From Halolacustris sp051744345 (lineage in GTDB: Bacteria > Actinomycetota > Humimicrobiia > Humimicrobiales > Humimicrobiaceae), in contig JBNJCW010000001.1 of the NCBI GenBank assembly GCA_051744345.1, positions 29,614-93,613 of the forward strand: 64,000 bases of DNA, written 5' to 3'. The stretch's first letter is position 1. Every line of letters starts with the position of its first letter. The position numbers and the translations under genes are program-made. The notes below the pieces were generated by a model that saw only the letters and a program-made list of their open reading frames with translations, had not been told where the DNA came from and did not search any database. Of this stretch, positions 9,001 through 18,147 are shown in pieces.

Positions 9001-10206
9001 ATGTCAAAAAAGGGTTCTTACTTGTTTACATCAGAGTCAGTAACTGAAGGCCATCCGGATAAAATGGCAGACCAGATATCAGATGCCATACTGGATTCAA
9101 TAATAGCAGAAGACCCAAAATGCAGGACAGCTATAGAAACACTTTTAAAAACCGGCCTGGTGATGGTAGCAGGGGAAGTAACCACTGAAACTTATGTGGA
9201 AATACCGGATATAGTGAGGGAAACCGTCAAGGAAATCGGTTATACAAGGGCAAAATACGGCTTTGATTATGAAACCTGCGGAGTGGTGGTTTCCATAGGC
9301 AGGCAGTCTAAAAATATAGCGCAGGGCGTGGATAAAGCATACGAAGCAAGGATGGGCAATGGCTATGAGGACGAAATTGATTATCAAGGTGCGGGAGACC
9401 AGGGAATGATGTTCGGTTATGCATGCAATGAGACCGAAGAATACATGCCTTTGCCCATACTGCTGGCCCACAAGCTTGCCCACAGGCTTTCAGAGGTAAG
9501 GAAAGCTGGAATACTACCCTACCTCAGGCCGGACGGCAAATCCCAGGTAAGTGTACGGTATGAAAACGGAAAGCCGGTTTATGTGGAGACCATCGTGCTA
9601 TCCACCCAGCATGCCCCCAATATTGATATTGAAACCCAGATAAAACCGGACCTGAAGGAGTTTGTGGTAAAGCCTATTATAGCGGACAGCCTTCTGTCCA
9701 AACAGGTAAAATTATATGTTAACCCTACCGGAGAATTCACTATAGGAGGGCCCATGGGCGATACAGGGCTTACGGGAAGGAAAATAATAGTGGATACATA
9801 TGGAGGGGCAGCCAGGCACGGAGGAGGTGCTTTTTCCGGAAAAGACCCTTCCAAGGTAGACCGTTCTGCAACTTATGCAGCAAGGCATGTGGCCAAAAAC
9901 CTGGTTGCAGCAGGGGCAGCAGAAAAACTGGAGATCGAAATTGCCTATGCTATCGGTGTATCCCATCCGGTTTCCATAATGGTGGAAACATTTGGTACTG
10001 AAAAGGTGGATACCAACAAGATAGAGAAGGCGGTAAATGAAATTTTTGATTTAAGGCCCGGAGCTATTGTAAGGGATCTGGATCTGCTCAGGCCTATTTA
10101 CAAAAAAACGGCAAAATACGGGCATTTTGGGCAGCATGACCGGGACTTTACATGGGAAAAGCTGGATAAGGTAGATGCAGTAAAAGAAATGCTGGGATTA
10201 AAATAA
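9001..10206 (+). CDS. metK: S-adenosylmethionine synthetase
   Basis: MetK makes S-adenosylmethionine from methionine and ATP. The 401-residue protein carries GHPDK (17-21), GAGDQG in the centre and the P-loop-like GGGAFSGKDPSKVDRS, all diagnostic. A GGGGG ribosome site precedes the ATG. It sits between coaBC and priA, as in other actinobacteria. Confidence 0.98.
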   Translation: MSKKGSYLFTSESVTEGHPDKMADQISDAILDSIIAEDPKCRTAIETLLKTGLVMVAGEVTTETYVEIPDIVRETVKEIGYTRAKYGFDYETCGVVVSIGRQSKNIAQGVDKAYEARMGNGYEDEIDYQGAGDQGMMFGYACNETEEYMPLPILLAHKLAHRLSEVRKAGILPYLRPDGKSQVSVRYENGKPVYVETIVLSTQHAPNIDIETQIKPDLKEFVVKPIIADSLLSKQVKLYVNPTGEFTIGGPMGDTGLTGRKIIVDTYGGAARHGGGAFSGKDPSKVDRSATYAARHVAKNLVAAGAAEKLEIEIAYAIGVSHPVSIMVETFGTEKVDTNKIEKAVNEIFDLRPGAIVRDLDLLRPIYKKTAKYGHFGQHDRDFTWEKLDKVDAVKEMLGLK

Positions 10207-10224
10207 GGTATACCCACCCCATGT

Positions 10225-12624
10225 ATGAATAAAAAAAATCTATATGCTGAAGTAATATTAAGTCTGGAAAGTCTGGAGCTGGACCATCCGTTTGATTACC
10301 TTATCCCTGAAAAGCTGGTCAAGGAAGTATCCACAGGCTCCATAGTCCTGGTACCTTTTAGGTCCCGTCAGGAAACAGGGTATGTGGTTAGGGTTAAAAC
10401 TGCCACAAGGATAGCTCCCAGGCAAATAAAGGAAATAAAGCAGATTGTAATAGGCACCCCCATCTTTAACCAGGACAGGCTCAAGCTCATATACTGGATG
10501 TCTTTTTATTACATGCAGCCTTTGGGAAGCGTGGCCAGGCTTTTCCTTCCCCCCGGGGGAAAGATAAAAACAGAAAGGGCATGGGTTCCAGTAAAAGAGG
10601 ATGCAGCCGGGCACCTGGACTTGACCTTCCCTCTGAGGGTCAGCAAAGCAGAAAAAAACCCCGGGCTAAAGCTTAAGCTGGACAGTCTTGAAAAAAAGGG
10701 GCACATACGCTGCGTCTATGTCCTCACCAAACCCGGGGCAAAACTAAGGTATGAGGATATTATCCACATAAACCATAAGCGTTTAGAGGAGCTGAAATCA
10801 GGGATTAACTGGAAAAAAAATGCTGCGCAGAAAAGAATTATAGAGTATCTGCAGAAGCAGGGTCCGTGCCCCAGAAGGAAGGTGCTAAAGGAGTCAAAGT
10901 CAAGTTACGGAAGCTTAAGGCCCCTTGTAGATAAAAGTATTCTGGTTATAAAAAAAGAAAGGCTTAAAAGGAGCTTCAGGTATGAAAGCCTTGAAGAGGA
11001 AGAAGAGTTTACCCCCAACCCTTACCAGGAAAAATGTCTGAAAAAAATAATCGATAAAATAGATAGGGAAAAATTCGGCGCTTTCTTGATTGAAGGGATT
11101 GCGGGAAGCGGAAAGACCAAAGTATATATAGATGCCTGCCGCGAAGTATTAAAAAAAGGCAAAAGGGCGCTTGTTTTAACCCCGGAGATTTCCCTCACCC
11201 CACAGCTTTTTGGCAGGTTTGAAAAAGAATTCAAAGGTGAGGTATCCATATACCATTCCAATATGGGTATTGCTGAACGCTATGAAAACTGGATAGAGAT
11301 TGGGCAAGGCAGCTACAAGGTGGTAATCGGAACCAGATCTGCTGTTTTTACTCCCATTAAGGATTTGGGCATTATAATCCTGGATGAGGAGCATGATCCC
11401 TCTTACAAGGAGAATTCAAAAGTCAGGTATAATACCCAGGATGTGGCCTTGAGGCTGGGAAAAATATTGAACATACCGGTAGTGTTTGGAAGTGCTACCC
11501 CTTCTGTTTGTTCAAGGTATAAGTCAGAGCATGATAGTGATTTTGAGCTATTGAAGATACCAGTAAAGGCCAGCCCTTCCCCGGATGCCCAAAAGGAAGC
11601 TATAGACTTGCGGAAGCTGGATTCCTTTAAACAGAGCTCTGTTATATCCAACCGGCTGCATGCAGCCATAAAAGAAGAAATTGACAGAAAAAACAAGGTA
11701 ATAATTTTTCTGAACAAAAGGGGCTACAGCAATTTTGTCATATGCAATTCATGTGGAAATGTACCCAAATGCCCGGCCTGCAACCTTTCCTTCAAGTACC
11801 ATATAGGGCCCAACCTGCTCCGCTGTCACCACTGCGGGAGGGAGATGGCATTCAGCAAAAAATGCATAAAATGCGGAAAAGACAATATAGTTTTAAAAGG
11901 CACCGGTATACAGAGGGTTGAAAGGCAGCTGAATCTAAGGTTTGAGGACGTGCCGGTTATAAGGATGGACTCGGATGTTACCACTTCAAGAAAGTCACAT
12001 CAGAAAATACTTAACCAGTTTATTTCTTGTTCGCCGGCTATACTGCTGGGCACACAGATGATAGCCAAGGGACTGGATATAGGGGATGTTACCCTGGTGG
12101 GTATAATCAATGCCGATTCGATGCTTGAATTGCCCGATTATCATATGTATGAAAGGGCCTATCAGCTTATCTGCCAGGTAGCCGGAAGAGCAGGGAGAAA
12201 AGACAAGAAGGGGAGGGTTCTCATTCAAACCTATAATCCGCAGCATGAGGTAATAAGGTGTTTTCTAAAAGAAAGTTATGAGAGCTTTTATGCTATGGAG
12301 CTGGATAACAGGAAAGAGCTTTCCTACCCTCCATATTCTAATATAATAAATATAATAGTGTCAGGGACCAGGGAGGAAAAAGTTAAACAGGATTGCCAAA
12401 AATTCTTTACAGAAGCAGGCAAAATAATTAAAATTGATGATAGCCTGTTAGGTCCGGCACCTTCACCTTTTTACCGGATTAACCGTTATTACCGGTGGCA
12501 TGTTATAATTAAAACCGGCCACATAAACAGGACCATTGCAAGGCTAAACAAGCTTATTAAAAGCTTCAGGAAGGATGAAGGGAATAAACTTATAGTAGAT
12601 GTGGATCCTGCCTGGATACTATAA
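10225..12624 (+). CDS. priA: primosomal replication restart helicase PriA
   Basis: PriA reloads the replisome at collapsed forks. The 799-residue protein has an N-terminal DNA-binding region, then helicase motifs: Walker A-like GIAGSGKTKVY (about residue 290), LDEEH, GSATPS, GTQMIAKGLD and QVAGRAGR. Eight cysteines in four CxxC pairs (about 11750-11880 in the DNA) form the zinc module. PriA of mycobacteria and Streptomyces is commonly annotated as lacking helicase residues; here the motifs look intact. No clear ribosome site is seen. An upstream ATG at 10221 is out of frame and hits a stop after three codons. Confidence 0.95.
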   Translation: MNKKNLYAEVILSLESLELDHPFDYLIPEKLVKEVSTGSIVLVPFRSRQETGYVVRVKTATRIAPRQIKEIKQIVIGTPIFNQDRLKLIYWMSFYYMQPLGSVARLFLPPGGKIKTERAWVPVKEDAAGHLDLTFPLRVSKAEKNPGLKLKLDSLEKKGHIRCVYVLTKPGAKLRYEDIIHINHKRLEELKSGINWKKNAAQKRIIEYLQKQGPCPRRKVLKESKSSYGSLRPLVDKSILVIKKERLKRSFRYESLEEEEEFTPNPYQEKCLKKIIDKIDREKFGAFLIEGIAGSGKTKVYIDACREVLKKGKRALVLTPEISLTPQLFGRFEKEFKGEVSIYHSNMGIAERYENWIEIGQGSYKVVIGTRSAVFTPIKDLGIIILDEEHDPSYKENSKVRYNTQDVALRLGKILNIPVVFGSATPSVCSRYKSEHDSDFELLKIPVKASPSPDAQKEAIDLRKLDSFKQSSVISNRLHAAIKEEIDRKNKVIIFLNKRGYSNFVICNSCGNVPKCPACNLSFKYHIGPNLLRCHHCGREMAFSKKCIKCGKDNIVLKGTGIQRVERQLNLRFEDVPVIRMDSDVTTSRKSHQKILNQFISCSPAILLGTQMIAKGLDIGDVTLVGIINADSMLELPDYHMYERAYQLICQVAGRAGRKDKKGRVLIQTYNPQHEVIRCFLKESYESFYAMELDNRKELSYPPYSNIINIIVSGTREEKVKQDCQKFFTEAGKIIKIDDSLLGPAPSPFYRINRYYRWHVIIKTGHINRTIARLNKLIKSFRKDEGNKLIVDVDPAWIL

Positions 12625-12639
12625 ACGGATGGAAAAATT

Positions 12640-13146
12640 ATGGCATTGAGAAAAATAAGGGTACTTGGAGACCCGGTATTAAGGGAAAAAAGCCAGTTGG
12701 TGGAAAAAATTGATGAAAGCATCATTGGCCTGGCCAATGATTTGATTGATTCTATAAATTGTGGGTATCAGCCCGGGGTTGGGCTGGCAGCGCCGCAGAT
12801 AGGGGTTTCCAGGAGGGTTATTGTATTAAATTATGAAGGGGATATTGAGACCTACATTAATCCCCGCATAGAGGTTTTGGATTCCGGCCAGGAAACCGAA
12901 GAAGAGGGATGCTTGAGCATACCCAACCTAAGGGCAGAGGTAAAAAGAGCCAGTAAAATAAGGTTTACGGCCTTAAAATTGGACGGCGGGGAGGTAAAAA
13001 TTGAGGCTGAAGGCATGCAGGCAAGGATATTCCAACATGAGGTAGACCATCTGGAAGGCCTGTTGTTTATTGACAGGGTAGATAAGAAAACAAAAAGAAG
13101 GCTTATAATGGAGTACAGCCAGCAGGGCAAGGAAAAGGTTGATTGA
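12640..13146 (+). CDS. def: peptide deformylase
   Basis: Def removes the formyl group from nascent proteins. All three signature motifs are present in the 168-residue protein: GVGLAAPQ (46-53), EEGCLS (88-93, metal-binding Cys) and HEVDH (133-137, metal-binding His pair and catalytic Glu). It lies next to fmt, the enzyme that adds the formyl group. Confidence 0.97.
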   Translation: MALRKIRVLGDPVLREKSQLVEKIDESIIGLANDLIDSINCGYQPGVGLAAPQIGVSRRVIVLNYEGDIETYINPRIEVLDSGQETEEEGCLSIPNLRAEVKRASKIRFTALKLDGGEVKIEAEGMQARIFQHEVDHLEGLLFIDRVDKKTKRRLIMEYSQQGKEKVD

Positions 13147-13147
13147 G

Positions 13148-14083
13148 ATGAATTTGGTTTTTTTGGGCTCTTCAGCTTTTTCGGTTCCTTTTCTTGATTC
13201 GCTTTATTGTTCTGTCCATAATATACCATTGGTTATCACCAATCCCGATGCCCCGGCGGGTAGGGGAAAGAAACTCAGACCCAATCCGGTAAAGATAAAA
13301 GCGATGGACTTAAACATACGGGTGGTTGAAGCTACAATCATTGATGACAGCATAATGAGGGCTTTAGCAATGGAGGATTTGGATGGAGCGGTGGTGGTTT
13401 CATTTGGAAAGATACTGCCGGAGGAGTTCCTTGTTTATTTTCATGGACAGTGCATTAATATACACCCCTCGCTGCTTCCAGAATACCGGGGCCCTACTCC
13501 CATAACTTCGGTTCTTGAAAATGGTGAAAAGCTGACCGGTATCTCCATCATGAAAATGAGTCCTGAGATGGATGCAGGCCCTGTCTATGTCCAGGCAAAG
13601 TTCGGGATAGGAGAGGATGATAATAAAGACAGCCTTGAAGAAAAGATGATAAGGATTGGGAGCAGTTTGCTGGAGACGACCCTAAACCTTATTGAAGACA
13701 GGAGTCTTGAGCCTTTTCTGCAGAATGAAGAAGGAGCCACCTATACCAAATTAACTGATAAAAAGGATTTAAGGCTGAACTGGTCGGAGGCAGCAGAAAA
13801 AATCGCTAACCGGATCAGGGCTTACAGTTCTATGCCGGGCTGTTACAGTTTCTATAAAGGCAAGAGAGTTAAACTACTGAAAGCAAAAGCTGTCCCGTGG
13901 AAAAAAGACAGTAATATTGCTCCGGGTACTGTAGCAGGGGTTGATAAACAGAAAGGTTTCTTTATAAAATGCGGCAGCAGTGCTCTTTTGGTAGAGATTT
14001 TACAGCCGGCAGGCAAAAAACCTTTAAGTTCAGTTGCTTTTCTAAACGGGTATAAACTCAAGCCTGGTGAGAAGTTTGAATGA
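13148..14083 (+). CDS. fmt: methionyl-tRNA formyltransferase
   Basis: Fmt formylates initiator Met-tRNA. The protein begins MNLVFLGSSAF, the usual nucleotide-fold start, so the ATG at 13148 is preferred over an in-frame TTG at 13139 that would add three residues inside def. The N-H-SLLP catalytic block (NIHPSLLPEYRGPTP) and EMDAGPV follow near residue 105-145, and the C-terminal domain ends with LKPGEKF. The length of about 311 aa is normal. It overlaps the likely start of rsmB. Confidence 0.96.
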   Translation: MNLVFLGSSAFSVPFLDSLYCSVHNIPLVITNPDAPAGRGKKLRPNPVKIKAMDLNIRVVEATIIDDSIMRALAMEDLDGAVVVSFGKILPEEFLVYFHGQCINIHPSLLPEYRGPTPITSVLENGEKLTGISIMKMSPEMDAGPVYVQAKFGIGEDDNKDSLEEKMIRIGSSLLETTLNLIEDRSLEPFLQNEEGATYTKLTDKKDLRLNWSEAAEKIANRIRAYSSMPGCYSFYKGKRVKLLKAKAVPWKKDSNIAPGTVAGVDKQKGFFIKCGSSALLVEILQPAGKKPLSSVAFLNGYKLKPGEKFE

Positions 14084-15455
14084 AAACAACAGCCGGCTGG
14101 TAGCATATCATATAATAAGGCAATACCTGGATACAAAAAAACCCCTAAAGCAAATAATATACAGGCATCTGGATGCTTCAATCTCAAGGATAGACCGCAA
14201 TTTCATATACAATATGGCCAAAGGCACTATAAGGTACCTCATGTTTTTTGACTATGGCATCAGCCTGTTTTCCAATAAAAACATTGGAAAAATTGACCCT
14301 GAGGTCCTGGCCATATTAAGGCTTGCTGCCTACCAGCTTATGTTTATGGCAAAGGTTCCCTCTTATTCTATTGTAGACCAGGCTGTGGAGATGACCAAGA
14401 AACTGGTTAATCCGGGAGCTGCCAAGTTTGTAAATGCTTTGCTGAGGAAGATGAGCCAAAAAGATGAGCTGAAAAACTATGTTTTTAACAAGATTTTAAC
14501 CTCCGGATACAGGCAGGAAAAAAGAATAAGCCTGGCCTATTCATATCCCCAGTGGCTGGTTACATACTGGGCCGGATTTTACGGAATAAAGGAGACTGAA
14601 AAACTCTGCGATTCCCTTAACCGTAACCCCTGTCTGTTTTTAAGGATTAATTCAGGCAAGGTAGACCGGGGGCAGGTGTTAAGGATTTTAGGTATAAACG
14701 AAGACCAAAAAGAGATGTGTACAGATTTGCCTGAATCTCTATCAAAAATCAATTTCAGGCTCTCCTCTTTGGGAGAGGTTGGAAACAGCAGCCTAATAAA
14801 GGAAGGATTGGCAGGCATACAGGATCTCTCTTCCCAGATTGCGGTAAGATATTTCCTTGATCCCGGGCCGGGGGATAGCATACTGGATGTATGTGCAGCT
14901 CCCGGGGGAAAAACAATGTTTGCCTATGAGCTAATGAAGGGGGAGGGTTCCATAACCTCGGTAGATATCAGTATCGGCAAAGCAAAAAAGATGGAGAAGA
15001 ATTTAAAAAAGTATGGCGCCGGTAATGTAAAAATTGTAGTTGATGATGCCACCCGGCTGGACAAACTAAATAAAGGCATGCTGTTTGACAAGATCCTTAT
15101 AGACGCACCCTGCAGCGCACTGGGCACCATCTCTAAAAACCCGGATGTTAAATACAATAAGAGAAAAGAGGATATGGGCAGGTTAGCTTCCAATTCACTA
15201 AAAATATTGGACAGCTCTGTGCGCTTTCTTAAGCCGGGAGGGGAAATAACCTATTACACCTGCACGCTTTCTCCAGTAGAAAACCAGCAGGTAATAGAAA
15301 AATTCATAAAGGAAAATCCTGCTTATTCGGTCTGCAATAATATCTCCGGGGAGCTGAAAAATATCGCTGCCTCAAAGTATATGGAAATAAAACCTTATTA
15401 TTTTGGCAGTGAGGGCGGATTTGCATGCACGCTCAGAAAAGCGGGTAAGCCTTAA
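14067..15455 (+). CDS. rsmB: 16S rRNA (cytosine-967-C5)-methyltransferase
   Basis: RsmB methylates C967 of 16S rRNA. The N-terminal about 140 residues resemble the NusB RNA-binding domain, and the C-terminal half is a NOL1/NOP2/sun methyltransferase with the SAM motif LDVCAAPGGKT, IDAPCSALGT (PC motif) and YYTCTLSPVENQ (catalytic TC motif). The start is either GTG 14067 or TTG 14076; the TTG has GGTGAG at good spacing, so it may be the real one. Both lie inside the end of fmt. Its stop overlaps the stop of rpmB on the other strand by 4 bp. Confidence 0.95.
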   Translation: MRSLNENNSRLVAYHIIRQYLDTKKPLKQIIYRHLDASISRIDRNFIYNMAKGTIRYLMFFDYGISLFSNKNIGKIDPEVLAILRLAAYQLMFMAKVPSYSIVDQAVEMTKKLVNPGAAKFVNALLRKMSQKDELKNYVFNKILTSGYRQEKRISLAYSYPQWLVTYWAGFYGIKETEKLCDSLNRNPCLFLRINSGKVDRGQVLRILGINEDQKEMCTDLPESLSKINFRLSSLGEVGNSSLIKEGLAGIQDLSSQIAVRYFLDPGPGDSILDVCAAPGGKTMFAYELMKGEGSITSVDISIGKAKKMEKNLKKYGAGNVKIVVDDATRLDKLNKGMLFDKILIDAPCSALGTISKNPDVKYNKRKEDMGRLASNSLKILDSSVRFLKPGGEITYYTCTLSPVENQQVIEKFIKENPAYSVCNNISGELKNIAASKYMEIKPYYFGSEGGFACTLRKAGKP

Positions 15456-15643
15456 ACCACCTTTTTTACTTTATTGGATTTAAGGCACCTTGAGCATATA
15501 TTTATATTCTTAACCTTGCCGCCGATTTCTGCTTTTATCTTCTGTATATTAGGCTTAAAAACCCTTCTTGTTTTTTTATGGGAATGGCTTACATTATTGC
15601 CAAACATCGGGCCTTTCCCACATACATAACATTTGCCGGACAT
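15452..15643 (-). CDS. rpmB: 50S ribosomal protein L28 (zinc-binding form)
   Basis: L28 is a small large-subunit protein. The 63-residue product starts MSGKCYVCGKGP and has GNNVSHSHKKTRR, typical of L28. Two CxxC pairs (C5/C8 and C50/C53) make it the zinc-containing form. The start at 15643 is chosen because CAGGAG lies 7 nt upstream; a longer reading frame to 15718 adds residues unlike L28. It is the only minus-strand gene in the window and converges on rsmB with a 4-bp overlap at the shared TTAA. Confidence 0.95.
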   Translation of the reverse strand: MSGKCYVCGKGPMFGNNVSHSHKKTRRVFKPNIQKIKAEIGGKVKNINICSRCLKSNKVKKVV

Positions 15644-15689
15644 CTGCTGTCTCCTGATATATAAAATTGTCAAATTTAGGACAGATAGA

Positions 15690-15718
15690 AATATAGCATT
15701 ATATTTTTTAATTATCAA
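15690..15718 (-). promoter_or_regulatory. predicted rpmB promoter, extended -10
   Basis: Read on the minus strand: -35 TTGATA (15718-15713), 17-bp spacer, TGC extension and -10 TATATT (15695-15690). The predicted start is near 15683, giving a leader of about 40 nt. The TGC extension also occurs at the nusA and rpsB promoters. Confidence 0.55.
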
Positions 15719-15740
15719 GAAAAAGTAATTTTTGCAGGAA

Positions 15741-15761
15741 ACTATTTTTTAAAAAAATAGT
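15741..15761. other. perfect 21-bp palindrome between divergent genes
   Basis: Two exact 10-bp arms (ACTATTTTTT and AAAAAATAGT) flank one central A in the gap between rpmB and the DAK2 gene. It lies upstream of both predicted promoters. It could be an operator or a bent A/T element; chance is possible in an A/T-rich gap. Confidence 0.35.
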
Positions 15762-15778
15762 CAATAACATTGCGGATA

Positions 15779-15807
15779 GTGAACATATTCTATTATTATT
15801 GTATACT
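15779..15807 (+). promoter_or_regulatory. possible promoter of DAK2-rsmD-coaD operon
   Basis: A good -10 TATACT (15802-15807) is set in the same TTATTGTATACTT context as the mihF promoter. The -35 is poor (GTGAAC at 15779-15784, 17-bp spacer). The start codon is 52 nt downstream of the -10. Confidence 0.35.
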
Positions 15808-15859
15808 TGTTTATTGAATTATCTAAGTAATGTAATAAAAATACAAAGGTGAAAGTTTA

Positions 15860-17566
15860 ATGTATGGGAAGCTAGACAGGGATGCAGTAAAAAAAACATT
15901 AGATATTATGCTGGAAACCTTCAAGCAGTCAGAAGAAAATATAAATAACCTAAATGTTTTTCCGGTACCGGATGGAGATACAGGCACCAATATGCTGCTT
16001 ACCTTAAAAGCAATTACCGAGGAAATTAATAAGCTAAAAAGCTACAGCCTAAAAAACCTGTCAGAATCAGCTTCCTTCGGTGCCCTTATGGGTGCAAGAG
16101 GCAATTCAGGGGTTATATTGTCACAAATCCTGAAAGGGTTCTTCGACATTATAATGGAACAGGAGGAGCTTGATTTGAATATTTTAAGGAATGCGCTGGC
16201 CTCATCCAGGGAGCTGGCTTACAGCTCGGTACAGAACCCTACAGAAGGAACCATGCTTACCACCATCAAAGATATTCATCAGCTGGTGGAAGAAATGGCA
16301 AATGGAGACGGAGACAGTATAGACTTTTCCAGCTTAATGGATGATATTATCCAGGAAACAGAAAAATCAGTTACCAGAACAACATACCTTTTGCCGGTGC
16401 TCAAACAGGCAGATGTGGTGGATGCGGGTGCAAAAGGGCTCCTGGTTATAATAAAGGGCTTAAGAAAAGCCCTGCAGGAGATGGATGCCATAAAAGGCAG
16501 CCTGGTTAAGAGAAAGGGCAAAGAAAAGGCAGTAGCTTCCAGCACAAAAGAAAAAGAACCCCAAAATGCTGCGGTTAACCGTGGGGAAAACCCCGCCGAG
16601 GAATACAGGAATCTGGGGGAGCTGAATGTTTCTTCTGATATAAAATATACTTATTGTACCGAACTTATAGTAAAAGGGGATGGTATTAATGTTGAAAGGC
16701 TCAAGGAAGCTATTGGAAGTTATGGAGACAGCGCGATGGTGGTAGGGGATAAAAAGCTGGTTAAGATACATGTTCACACCAACCATCCCCATAAGGTGCT
16801 GCAGAGGTCCCTGAAGGAAGGCACCCTGCATGACATACAGATAAATAATATGGTAGAGCAGAGCAAGCAGGCAAAGGTAGGAGAAGGCAGGGAGGAAGAG
16901 AAGCCGGTTAAAAAAACCAGCATAATGGCGGTGGCTAACGGCGAAGGGCTTTCAGAGATATTTAAAAGTATCGGCACAGACTATATTATTAGCGGTGGCC
17001 AGACCATGAATCCTTCAACCTATGACCTGGTGAAGGCAATAAATAATATAAAGGCAGACCGGGTTATAATATTTCCCAATAATAAAAATATAGTCCCCAC
17101 TTCCAAGCAGGCAAAAAGGATAGCCAAGAATGAGGTAGTGATAATACCCTCTGAAACAATAGTGCAGGGAATAGCAGCGCTGCTGAACTTCAACCCTGAC
17201 CTGGAACTTGATGAAAACATCCATAATATGAATGAAGCCATAAAAACGGTTAAGAGCGGAGAGGTTACCGTAGCTGTAAGGGATGCCAACCTGGTGGTTG
17301 GGGAGATTAAAAAGGGTGAGTATATCGGTTTGCATGATGGTAAGGTAAGGGTGATTTCAGATAATGTTGTAGATGCTACCCTTGACCTTGTAAGGGATAT
17401 GATTGACGGAGAAGAGGAAGTTCTAACCTTTTATACGGGAAAAGACAGCAAGAAAGAAGAAAGTGAGAGGATAAAGGAAAGGATTGGCAAAAATTTTCCC
17501 GACCTGGAGATAGAATTCCACAACGGCGGACAGCCTTTATACCCATACATATTTTCTATAGAATAA
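15860..17566 (+). CDS. DAK2 domain fatty-acid kinase-like protein (FakA/YloV family)
   Basis: The 568-residue protein has an N-terminal DAK2-type kinase domain: the FPVPDGDTGTNM metal/ATP loop near residue 35 and the GARGNSG motif near residue 78. Two further domains follow, including a C-terminal DegV-like FakA-C region (about 350-568). In Firmicutes FakA phosphorylates fatty acids presented by FakB (a DegV protein); no fakB is seen here. In actinobacteria this gene lies beside rpmB and is followed by recG, rsmD and coaD. Here recG is missing. ATG 15860 has AAAGGTGA upstream. The exact substrate is inferred from the family. Confidence 0.88.
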   Translation: MYGKLDRDAVKKTLDIMLETFKQSEENINNLNVFPVPDGDTGTNMLLTLKAITEEINKLKSYSLKNLSESASFGALMGARGNSGVILSQILKGFFDIIMEQEELDLNILRNALASSRELAYSSVQNPTEGTMLTTIKDIHQLVEEMANGDGDSIDFSSLMDDIIQETEKSVTRTTYLLPVLKQADVVDAGAKGLLVIIKGLRKALQEMDAIKGSLVKRKGKEKAVASSTKEKEPQNAAVNRGENPAEEYRNLGELNVSSDIKYTYCTELIVKGDGINVERLKEAIGSYGDSAMVVGDKKLVKIHVHTNHPHKVLQRSLKEGTLHDIQINNMVEQSKQAKVGEGREEEKPVKKTSIMAVANGEGLSEIFKSIGTDYIISGGQTMNPSTYDLVKAINNIKADRVIIFPNNKNIVPTSKQAKRIAKNEVVIIPSETIVQGIAALLNFNPDLELDENIHNMNEAIKTVKSGEVTVAVRDANLVVGEIKKGEYIGLHDGKVRVISDNVVDATLDLVRDMIDGEEEVLTFYTGKDSKKEESERIKERIGKNFPDLEIEFHNGGQPLYPYIFSIE

Positions 17567-17583
17567 TAAACCGGTGGTAAGAA

Positions 17584-18135
17584 ATTAGAATAATTTCCGG
17601 CAAGTTTAAAGGCAGAAAACTAAAGATTCCTTCAAGCCTGGATATAAGGCCCACCCAGGACCGGGTAAAAGAGAGTATTTTCAATGTTATAGGTAGAGAT
17701 ATATGCGGAAAGAAGGTGCTGGACCTGTTTGCAGGAAGTGGTTCGCTGGGCCTGGAATCTTTAAGCAGGGGAGCCCAGTTAGTCTATTTTACCGACAGAA
17801 GCCTTAAAGCAGTAAAACTTATAAGGTATAATATTAATAGTTTCCATATCGGCAGCAATAATTATAAAATAATTAGGGAAGATGCAGTAAGATTTCTGGA
17901 GAAGTTCACCGATATCAGGTGGGATATTGTTTTTGTAGACCCTCCATACAGGGTGGCAGAGGGGGTTATGGAAAAAGTCTTTGAAAGGCTGGCTGAAAAA
18001 AGGGTAACTTCTTCCCGGACACTTATTGTCTATCAGTATTTTTTTAAAAAAAATATAGACCTGGAAATAAAAAAGCTTAATATAGTAAAAGAATCTTCTT
18101 TCGGGGACAAGAAGGTCACATATTTAACACCTTAA
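17584..18135 (+). CDS. rsmD: 16S rRNA (guanine-966-N2)-methyltransferase, AUU start
   Basis: RsmD methylates G966 of 16S rRNA. The conserved N-terminus RIISGKFKGRKL is present only if translation starts at ATT 17584. An in-frame TAA at 17578-17580 is two codons upstream, and the next usual start (GTG 17716) would cut off 44 residues including RPTQDRVKESIFN. GGTGG at 17573-17577 is a fitting ribosome site for the ATT. Further motifs are the SAM loop DLFAGSGSLG and catalytic DPPY. At 183 aa the length is normal. It sits directly before coaD, as is usual in bacteria. Confidence 0.92.
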   Translation: MRIISGKFKGRKLKIPSSLDIRPTQDRVKESIFNVIGRDICGKKVLDLFAGSGSLGLESLSRGAQLVYFTDRSLKAVKLIRYNINSFHIGSNNYKIIREDAVRFLEKFTDIRWDIVFVDPPYRVAEGVMEKVFERLAEKRVTSSRTLIVYQYFFKKNIDLEIKKLNIVKESSFGDKKVTYLTP

Positions 18136-18147
18136 AGAAAGGGCTTT

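Noticed and set aside
10221..10233. ATG at 10221 as the priA start
   Set aside because: It reads ATG-TAT-GAA-TAA and stops at once; the conserved frame starts at 10225.
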